From: Flavobacteriales bacterium UBA720
GTDB lineage: Bacteria > Bacteroidota > Bacteroidia > Flavobacteriales > Weeksellaceae
Assembly: GCA_002297505.1 (NCBI GenBank)
Contig: DBLQ01000118.1
Span: 1-35,598 of the forward strand
Direction: 5' to 3'
DNA: 35,598 bases
Shown here: positions 16,203 through 22,921 of the stretch, piece after piece
Layout of the letters: each line of letters opens with the position of its first letter
How positions within the stretch are numbered: the first letter of the stretch is position 1
Position numbers and translations under genes: made by a program
Notes under the pieces: model-generated
What the model was told of the DNA's origin: nothing
Databases searched by the model: none
Seen by the model: only the letters and a program-made list of their open reading frames with translations

Positions 16203-18665
16203 TTATTTCATTCTCAAAACATAAGTTTTTCCTGCTTCTGTCGGGAAATCGTAGAACACCGATTCCATTATTTTGACAGGATTTAAATGGGCTTCACTGG
16301 AAATTATTGGTTGTTTAATTTCTGGTATTTCAAAAAATGGATTTGGGTTTTTGCCTTCTGCTTTTTTGAGTTTTAATTTTCCTGATAATTCCATTTCGTT
16401 GGGAGTTCTGATTCTGCAGTTTCCGCCCAAATTTGATTTTATATTGATTTCCTTCGCTTTATTATTTTCCCAAACGATGCTGATTTCAAAATTGCCGTAG
16501 GTTTTCAGACCCGAAATTTTGCCGTTTTTCCACTCGTCTGGAAGCGCGGGAAGAATGTCGATGAATCCGTTTTGGGTCTGCAAAAGCATCTCGGTAATTC
16601 CCGAAGTACAGCCAAAATTGCCGTCGATCTGAAATGGAGGATGTGCATCAAAAAGATTGGGATAGGTTCCGCCTTTGTTGCCCCAGCCGTCTTTTTCTAC
16701 CAAAGTCAACTGGTCTCTGATTAATTTGTTGGCGTGATTTCCGTCTAATAATTTGGCCCAGAGATTCACTTTCCAACCCATACTCCAGCCTGTGGAAACG
16801 TCGCCACGGTGCAGTAAAACCGTTTTGGAAGCGTCCAGTAATTCAGGCATGGTGAAAGGATTGATTTGGTTGGACGGAAACAGTCCGTAGAGATGCGAAA
16901 CGTGACGGTGATTGTCTTTCGGGTTGTCGAGATCTTCAGTCCATTCCTGCAACTGGTCGTATTTTCCTATTTTCATTGGCGATAATCTGGCAATGATTTT
17001 GTCCCAAACTTGTATTTTTTCTGAATCTGCATTAAGAATTTCTGCAGCTTTTTTGGTTTTGGAAAATAGGTCGAACATCAGTAGATTATCTATCGTAGTT
17101 CCCGCTGCCAAAGCGCTTCCCTGATGTCCGTCTGGAATATTTTCGGGAGACATTGACGGACTTACGACCAACCATTGATGCGTTGGCTCTTCAATCAAAA
17201 AATCTTCATAAAACTGAGTGGCCGATTTCAGAATCGGATAAATCGATTTCAAATAATTTTTGTCGCCTGAGTAGAGATATTTGTCCCAAAGATGCTGAGC
17301 GAGCCACGCGCCACCCATCGGCCACATTCCGGCATTTGCAAAATCCACAACGCCTGTGATTCTCCAGATATCGGTGTTGTGATGAGCCACCCAGCCACGA
17401 CAGTTGTACATTACTTTTGCCGTTTCTTTTCCGGATTTGCTCAGGTCTTCAACCATTTGAACCAGTGGCTCGTGCATCTCGGGAAGGTTGGTTTTTTCCG
17501 CCGGCCAGTAATTCATTTCCGTGTTAATGTTGGTGGTATATTTGCTGTCCCAAGCAGGTTTGTTGGAATTGTTCCAGATTCCCTGAAGATTCGCCGGCTG
17601 ACCGCCAGGTTGCGAAGAGGAAATCAAAACATAACGCCCGAATTGGTAATACAAAGCCACAAGTTCCGGATCGTAGCTGGTTGCAAAATTTTTAATCCGA
17701 ACGTCGGTTGGCTGTTTTGCTGCTTCGGACGTTCCTAAATCCAAATCGACTCTTGCGAAATATTTTTGATACGAAGCCAAATGATTTTTCATTAAGGTAT
17801 TGAAATCTTTATCTTCTGACGCTTCGATGTATTTTTTGCTTTTTGAAACTTCGTCTGTGTTCAACGTTTTGTAATCTGTGAAGTTGGTGGCAATGGAAAC
17901 CAGAATGGTAACTTCGTTGGCATCAATCACCGAAATTCCGTTTTCTGAAATTTCTGTTTTGCCACCTTTGTTGAGGATTTTGGCAATGGCATTGAATTTA
18001 ACCTGCCCCTGAACGCCGTCTAAAGTTGAAGACAGTCCGTCCATTTGCAAAGTATTGGAATCAAGCGCTTTGCTGTTTTTTTTGAGTTGGCTGTTGAAAC
18101 TGGTGAAGAGACTCAGTGCATTTTTTTTGTCTGAACTTAGTTTAATTACAATCACATTATCTGGAATTGAGACGAAAACTTCTCTTTTGAAATTGATTCC
18201 GTTGGCTGTAAACGTCGTTGTTGTGACTGCTTTTTCGATGTCTAATTCTCTGTAATAATTTTGAACATCATTATTATTTTTAAAATCAACAATCAAATCT
18301 CCGATATTCTGAAACGCCGATCCGTGGAGTGTTTTGGCAGTTAAACCTTTGTCAGCAAGAATCTGTGCTCTTTTATAATCGCCATTGAATAAATAATATC
18401 GGATAGAATCCAAAACTTTCGGTCCGTCTGGATTATCATTTCGCGAAGGTCCGCCCGACCAGAAAGTCGCTTCATTCAGCTGAAGTTTTTCCTGACAAGG
18501 ATTGCCGAAAACCATTGCTGCCAATCTACCATTTCCAACCGGCAAGGCTTCCACCCACTGTTTGGCGGGTTTGTCATACCAAAGCTTATTTTTCCCGCCC
18601 TTTTGAGCCAGGGAAAATCCGCTTAGGAAAAAACAGAAGGCAAATATGGGAAACTTGAAGTTCAT
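16203..18665 (-). CDS. GH95 glycosidase, probable alpha-L-galactosidase
   Basis: An 820-residue exported GH95 enzyme of normal length. Signal peptide 1-20; N-terminal beta-sandwich about 26-265 (ALPVGNGRLAAMVFG); (alpha/alpha)6 barrel about 300-690; C-terminal beta domain. Active-site motifs are complete: N379 and N381 (NINTEMNYWP), general acid E508 (SMSPEN), H591 (HRHVSHLYG) and D681 (PFQIDGNFG). The residue two before the first Asn is T377. In Bifidobacterium AfcA fucosidase it is His419, while in the Bacteroides ovatus xylan-locus enzyme BACOVA_03438, an alpha-L-galactosidase, it is Thr (recalled). L-galactose caps occur on cereal glucuronoarabinoxylan, matching this locus. It is the first gene after a terminator and has a candidate promoter, so it probably opens the enzyme operon. 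Confidence 0.9.
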   Translation of the reverse strand: MNFKFPIFAFCFFLSGFSLAQKGGKNKLWYDKPAKQWVEALPVGNGRLAAMVFGNPCQEKLQLNEATFWSGGPSRNDNPDGPKVLDSIRYYLFNGDYKRAQILADKGLTAKTLHGSAFQNIGDLIVDFKNNNDVQNYYRELDIEKAVTTTTFTANGINFKREVFVSIPDNVIVIKLSSDKKNALSLFTSFNSQLKKNSKALDSNTLQMDGLSSTLDGVQGQVKFNAIAKILNKGGKTEISENGISVIDANEVTILVSIATNFTDYKTLNTDEVSKSKKYIEASEDKDFNTLMKNHLASYQKYFARVDLDLGTSEAAKQPTDVRIKNFATSYDPELVALYYQFGRYVLISSSQPGGQPANLQGIWNNSNKPAWDSKYTTNINTEMNYWPAEKTNLPEMHEPLVQMVEDLSKSGKETAKVMYNCRGWVAHHNTDIWRITGVVDFANAGMWPMGGAWLAQHLWDKYLYSGDKNYLKSIYPILKSATQFYEDFLIEEPTHQWLVVSPSMSPENIPDGHQGSALAAGTTIDNLLMFDLFSKTKKAAEILNADSEKIQVWDKIIARLSPMKIGKYDQLQEWTEDLDNPKDNHRHVSHLYGLFPSNQINPFTMPELLDASKTVLLHRGDVSTGWSMGWKVNLWAKLLDGNHANKLIRDQLTLVEKDGWGNKGGTYPNLFDAHPPFQIDGNFGCTSGITEMLLQTQNGFIDILPALPDEWKNGKISGLKTYGNFEISIVWENNKAKEINIKSNLGGNCRIRTPNEMELSGKLKLKKAEGKNPNPFFEIPEIKQPIISSEAHLNPVKIMESVFYDFPTEAGKTYVLRMK

Positions 18666-18713
18666 TTTTAAAAATGGATCAGTTGGTTTTCAGATTTAAT
18701 TAATCGAACACGT

Positions 18714-18741
18714 CAAAATATCCGATAACGTTTCAATTCAA
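18714..18741 (-). promoter_or_regulatory. Candidate Bacteroidota promoter for the enzyme operon
   Basis: On the minus strand TTG (18741-18739) is followed after 18 bases by TATTTTG (18720-18714), close to the Bacteroidota pattern TTG-N17-23-TAnnTTTG. It would give a leader of about 40 bases before the GH95 start and lies downstream of the terminator at 18793-18828. Confidence 0.4.
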
Positions 18742-18792
18742 TGAAATTTGTTAAATGGAGATTCGAAAATCATCCAACAAAATTTTTAAAAA

Positions 18793-18828
18793 GCAAGACC
18801 TTAAAAATTAATTAAAAAAAGGCCTTGC
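18793..18828 (-). terminator. Terminator closing the susC-susD-uxuA-SDR block
   Basis: Read on the minus strand, GCAAGGCC (18828-18821) pairs with GGTCTTGC (18800-18793) with one G-U pair and is followed by TTTTTAAAAATTTT. It lies 26 bases beyond the SDR stop and marks the boundary between the transport/catabolism block and the enzyme block. Confidence 0.7.
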
Positions 18829-18854
18829 CCGATATAAAGAAAATAATATTCAAT

Positions 18855-19670
18855 CTAAACCCCGCTGAATGCGCTGAAACCGCCGTCAACAGGAAGTAAT
18901 GCGCCTGTAATGAAGCTCGCAGCATCCGAACAGAGAAACTGTACCGCACCGTTCAGTTCTTCTACTTCTCCGAAACGCTGCATCGGAGTTTTGGCCATTA
19001 CTTTTTTGCTTCTGTCCGTAAGCGAACCGTCAGGATTCAGCAGAATCGCACGGTTTTGGTCACCGATGAAAAAGCCCGGAGCTACTGCGTTAACCCGGAT
19101 TTTATCGCCAAATTTCAGGGCTAAATCTGAGGCCAACCATTGGGTAAAATTGGTGATCGCCGATTTTGCTGCTGAATATCCGGCTACTCTTGTAATGGCT
19201 GAATACGCCGCCATCGAAGAAATATTGACGATGCTTCCGCTTCCCTGCTCCGCCATCACTTTTCCGAAAACAAAGCTTGGATAGACGGTTCCGTTGATGT
19301 TGAGATTTGTTACCTCATCCCAGCCTTCTATATTCATATCGAAAAATGACTGGTCGGGAGACAAAGTTGCAGTGGGGATATTTCCGCCGGCAATATTCAG
19401 CAAAATGTCTATTTTACCGTATTTTTCAATGATTTTTTTGGATGCATTTTCAAGACTTTTGATATCCATTACGCTAGCTTCCACAGCGAATGCGTCGCCT
19501 CCTAAGTCGGTCAGTTCTTTTACGCGAGCGTCTAAAGTTTCCTGATTTCTGCCCAGCGCGACTACTTTTGCTCCAGCTTCTACGAAACTTTTGGCAAGAC
19601 TTCCTCCGAGAACGCCGGATGCGCCTGTGATGATGGCTACTTTGTCTTTTATGCTAAACATTTTTTTCAT
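18855..19670 (-). CDS. SDR oxidoreductase, probable D-mannonate oxidoreductase (fructuronate reductase)
   Basis: A 271-residue classical short-chain dehydrogenase. The Rossmann fold opens with TGASGVLGGS (residues 15-24), the NIAGG motif follows at 92-96, the catalytic pair is Y165 and K169 (YSAAK) with Ser near 151, and the C-terminus has the GGF motif of tetrameric SDRs. It starts 27 bases after uxuA, so the likely reaction is NAD(P)H-dependent reduction of D-fructuronate to D-mannonate in glucuronate breakdown. This is the SDR solution used by Bacillus-type and Bacteroidota enzymes rather than the unrelated long-chain UxuB of E. coli. The substrate comes from context; the fold is certain. 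ATG codons at residues 1 and 4 are both possible starts. Confidence 0.85.
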   Translation of the reverse strand: MKKMFSIKDKVAIITGASGVLGGSLAKSFVEAGAKVVALGRNQETLDARVKELTDLGGDAFAVEASVMDIKSLENASKKIIEKYGKIDILLNIAGGNIPTATLSPDQSFFDMNIEGWDEVTNLNINGTVYPSFVFGKVMAEQGSGSIVNISSMAAYSAITRVAGYSAAKSAITNFTQWLASDLALKFGDKIRVNAVAPGFFIGDQNRAILLNPDGSLTDRSKKVMAKTPMQRFGEVEELNGAVQFLCSDAASFITGALLPVDGGFSAFSGV

Positions 19671-19697
19671 TTTTAAATTGATTTCAAATTAGCAAAA

Positions 19698-20870
19698 TTA
19701 GTTCTGCACTTCTGACTGCACCGTCGCCATTACACCATCGATTTGACCTAAAGCCAACATTCTTCCCAGGAATGAGTAGCCTGGATTGTAGCCTTTATTT
19801 TCGTCTTCCGTAAGCAGTCTCCCGTGGTCGATTCTCATCGGTAAATCAGGGTTTTCCTTTTCGAAAACGCGGATCACATCGATTAATCTTCCACGTCCTC
19901 CCAAATGGTGGGCTTCGATAAAATCTCCGTTTTCAAAAACATTGGTGCTTCTTAGATGAACAAATTTTGTTCTGTGGGCATATTTCTGGGCTAATTTTGG
20001 TACGTCATTCTGAAGATTGGCGCTTAAAGAACCTGCGCAGAAGGTCAAACCGTTGTGAGGGTTATCTACGGCGTTCAGGAACCAATCGATGTCGTCTTCA
20101 TTGGTCACGATTCTTGGCAAACCCAACAGTGCAAACGGCGGATCGTCGGGATGAACACACATCTGGATGTTCCATTCTTCGCAAACCGGCATTATTTTTT
20201 CCAGGAAATATTTTAAGTTTTCGCGAAGCTGATTTTTATCGATTCCGTTATATAAAGCCAACAAATTATTAAATTTTTCTACCGGATTAAGATCGCCTTC
20301 AGAAATATTTCCGTTGACAAAACCCTGAGTTTTTACAATCACGGAATCAATTAAATCGTTGTTGTCTGTTTCTGTCAGTGTATTTTTTAATTCCTCAACC
20401 TTTTTAAGAATTTCAGGTGTATAATCCTTTTCTGCGCCTTCTCTTTTCAGGATATGGATTTCAAAATAGGCAAACTTTGCTTTATCAAAATATAAAGATG
20501 ATGAGCCGTCCTCCCACGCGTGGAAAAGGTCTGTTCTGGCCCAGTCGAGAACCGGCATAAAGTTATAACAAACCGTTGTAACGCCTGCTCTGCCGAGATT
20601 TTCAAGACTTTTGATATAATTTTCTATCAGTTGGTCTCTGTCGCTGCCTCCGTATTTGATAGACTCGCTCACGGCAAGGCTTTCAACTACAGACCAGCGC
20701 AGTCCGTGACTTTCTATATAGTTTTTATAGTCGTTAATGGCCTCAAGGCTCCAGATTTCTCCGTTCGGAATATCGTGCAGTGCAGAAACAATACCTTCCA
20801 CACCAATTTGGCGAAGCGTCTGCAATTTTATCTGATCTTTTTTTCCGAACCAGCGCCAGGTTTTTTCCAT
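19698..20870 (-). CDS. uxuA: Mannonate dehydratase
   Basis: A 390-residue cytoplasmic protein, matching the usual ~390-400 residues of UxuA. Recognisable family segments are MEKTWRWFGKKDQI at the start, MCVHPDDPPFALLGLPRIV, LTFCAGSLSANLQND, KFVHLRSTN, EAHHLGGRGRLIDV and MRIDHGRLL; the Cys/His/Asp residues in these belong to the divalent-metal site. UxuA dehydrates D-mannonate to 2-keto-3-deoxy-D-gluconate. The next gene is the SDR that would supply mannonate from fructuronate, so the pair processes glucuronic acid removed from xylan. Glucuronate isomerase, KDG kinase and KDPG aldolase are not in the window. The start lies 83 bases after the SusD stop, past a strong hairpin. Confidence 0.95.
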   Translation of the reverse strand: MEKTWRWFGKKDQIKLQTLRQIGVEGIVSALHDIPNGEIWSLEAINDYKNYIESHGLRWSVVESLAVSESIKYGGSDRDQLIENYIKSLENLGRAGVTTVCYNFMPVLDWARTDLFHAWEDGSSSLYFDKAKFAYFEIHILKREGAEKDYTPEILKKVEELKNTLTETDNNDLIDSVIVKTQGFVNGNISEGDLNPVEKFNNLLALYNGIDKNQLRENLKYFLEKIMPVCEEWNIQMCVHPDDPPFALLGLPRIVTNEDDIDWFLNAVDNPHNGLTFCAGSLSANLQNDVPKLAQKYAHRTKFVHLRSTNVFENGDFIEAHHLGGRGRLIDVIRVFEKENPDLPMRIDHGRLLTEDENKGYNPGYSFLGRMLALGQIDGVMATVQSEVQN

Positions 20871-20899
20871 GGTTTCTTACAATTGATTTAAAACAAAGC

Positions 20900-20919
20900 A
20901 GGTGTAAATTTTTACACCT
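20900..20919 (-). terminator. Intergenic hairpin between susD-like gene and uxuA
   Basis: AGGTGTAAA (20900-20908) and TTTACACCT (20911-20919) form a 9-bp stem with an almost closed loop. On the minus strand a T-rich stretch follows a few bases later (GCTTTGTTTT). It may be a partial terminator or mRNA-stabilising 3' end that keeps SusC/SusD more abundant than the downstream metabolic enzymes. Confidence 0.5.
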
Positions 20920-20953
20920 ACTCTGCTAGTGATTGATATGAACTTAAAACTAA

Positions 20954-22909
20954 TTAATATCCAGGATTCTGGTATTTTGCTTTTTCAGCAGCCGAAATTT
21001 CCATAGCATCTAATTGGCTCTGAGGAATTGGTCTCAGATAATGAAACTTCTGGATATTTCTCACTACTGTTTGTGGCGTATGGTCACTGTATGAGACACC
21101 TCCAATTTGATAGGTTGCGCCATATTCTGCCCATTTCTGAGTACGAATTAAATCATACCATCTGTAAAATTCACCATAATACTCCCGTGAACGCTCTGCC
21201 AAGATGTAATCAATAGTTATAGTTGCCGGTGTAGCTGCAGTCATTGCTCCACTATTATCTGCAACCATTGGCACATTCTGGGCATTATTGAATTTCCATT
21301 TTCCGGCTCTAGCTCTAATGACATTGATTAGATCGCGCGCTGACACAGAACCTGAAGCACCTTTAACAGCTGCTTCGGCGGCAATAAAATAAAATTCTGA
21401 AAACTTAGCAACATTAAAAGGGCGAGTAAGGCCTGCATTAGGATAACCTAGTCCGTTAGGATCATCGGTACGATAAGTGCCGATTTTCCAAAGTCCCGGA
21501 TAAACAATCCTATTGATAGCACTAGGCGACACCACCCAATCTGCTCTTCCCGGTAATGTTCCTGCGCCAACTCCACTTTGAACTGTACCCGTTGGATACG
21601 TAACAACCTGAGAATCATCAGTCAGAAATGTAAGAATAGCACCACCCGGCTGTACTGGTAAGTTATTAGCATTATACAAAACCGGGACAGAAGTAAGTCC
21701 TGTTCCATTTTTTTGCCAATTACCTCTATAGGTTGTGACAAAAGTACCATCGTATCGTGAATCATTGGTCTTGTCTGCGAAAGTATTTTTTATCACCCCA
21801 ATTGGTGGCGCCATACGAACCCACGGACGGCCTAGCGGCTGCGCGGCCTCCCGCTGTACAGAGCTTACTACATCTGCAGCAGCCCAAGCTGTAGTCTTAC
21901 TACTTTTGATGGCCGTGTAATTCCAAGTCTGCATCCAAGCGGCAAAATTATCAGGTGACCATCCTGAGCCAAATCCCACAGGATCACTTTCATTATAATA
22001 TGTACTAGATACTGTATGATCTGCATAAAGCATGCATTCACTATTTCTGTCATTGGAACCAACGTTAACATCGTAAAATGTAGGTTGCAGCGAATAAGGA
22101 CCAGAGCTGGTGATACCAGTCATTGCAACATCGTATGCCTGCTGGAAATACCATTGTGCTGTTTTGCCATCTGGATCAGTTCTCGGTGTTTCTGGATAGG
22201 TTGGAATGTTGTTGGGATTTTGCAACCACCAGCCATAAGTTAAGTAAGCTTTTGCCAAAAATAATCGTGCGACATTCTTCGTAACACCACCCGTTACACG
22301 AGGCGATGCCGGTAGATTTTCAACCGCTTTTTTAAGATCCGGAAAAATAGCCTTGGTATAAACTTCTGTTACGGTATTTCTGGTAGACGTTGTTACAGGT
22401 AAGGTATTAAACTTTAATTCTCCCGCTCCTAAATCCAATGGAACACCGCCATAAGTCTGAACCAACATAAAGTAGTCAAATCCTCTGAAAAATCGTGCTT
22501 CGGAAATCATTGATTCCGCTATCCCGAAACCAGGACCTTTCTCAATAATACCGTTCGCTGTATTGATATATGGGAATACTGATCCCCAAACCATACTGGT
22601 CGGAAAAGTATTGGAATTAATATTTCCTTGTCCGGACATATCTAATTCTTTGAAGTTACCGTCTGCACTTTGTCCCCACGTAGATTCATCTGTGCCGTTC
22701 TGGCAGTTGCTCATAAAATAGCCATTGCCATAGAGCGTTCGCAATTGTCTGTATAGAGATGTAAAACTCTGATTAATGCCATCTGCAGTGCTGAAGTAAT
22801 CCACAGTGTAGACAGCTCTTGGTTGCTCATCCAAAATCTCGTTGCATCCCGTAAGCGTTAGTGATAGAAAGAAAGATCCTAAAATCACTTTTTTATTTAG
22901 TTTTATCAT
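20954..22909 (-). CDS. SusD/RagB-family glycan-binding outer-membrane lipoprotein
   Basis: A 651-residue lipoprotein. The lipobox LTGC puts the acylated Cys at 22, followed by NEILDEQP, the usual SusD opening after the cysteine. Later segments such as ARFFRGFDYFMLVQTYGGVPL, ARLFLAKAYLTYGWW, RDLINVIRARAG, AERSREYYGEFYRWYDL and the ending HYLRPIPQSQLDAM...YQNPGY are diagnostic of SusD proteins with a TPR-like core. It caps the SusC transporter on the cell surface and presents oligosaccharides to it. It begins 12 bases after the SusC stop, the standard paired arrangement. The ligand is inferred to be a xylan oligosaccharide from the surrounding enzymes. It is longer than many SusDs, probably from insertions around 290-440. 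Confidence 0.95.
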   Translation of the reverse strand: MIKLNKKVILGSFFLSLTLTGCNEILDEQPRAVYTVDYFSTADGINQSFTSLYRQLRTLYGNGYFMSNCQNGTDESTWGQSADGNFKELDMSGQGNINSNTFPTSMVWGSVFPYINTANGIIEKGPGFGIAESMISEARFFRGFDYFMLVQTYGGVPLDLGAGELKFNTLPVTTSTRNTVTEVYTKAIFPDLKKAVENLPASPRVTGGVTKNVARLFLAKAYLTYGWWLQNPNNIPTYPETPRTDPDGKTAQWYFQQAYDVAMTGITSSGPYSLQPTFYDVNVGSNDRNSECMLYADHTVSSTYYNESDPVGFGSGWSPDNFAAWMQTWNYTAIKSSKTTAWAAADVVSSVQREAAQPLGRPWVRMAPPIGVIKNTFADKTNDSRYDGTFVTTYRGNWQKNGTGLTSVPVLYNANNLPVQPGGAILTFLTDDSQVVTYPTGTVQSGVGAGTLPGRADWVVSPSAINRIVYPGLWKIGTYRTDDPNGLGYPNAGLTRPFNVAKFSEFYFIAAEAAVKGASGSVSARDLINVIRARAGKWKFNNAQNVPMVADNSGAMTAATPATITIDYILAERSREYYGEFYRWYDLIRTQKWAEYGATYQIGGVSYSDHTPQTVVRNIQKFHYLRPIPQSQLDAMEISAAEKAKYQNPGY

Positions 22910-22921
22910 TGTTTCAGAATT

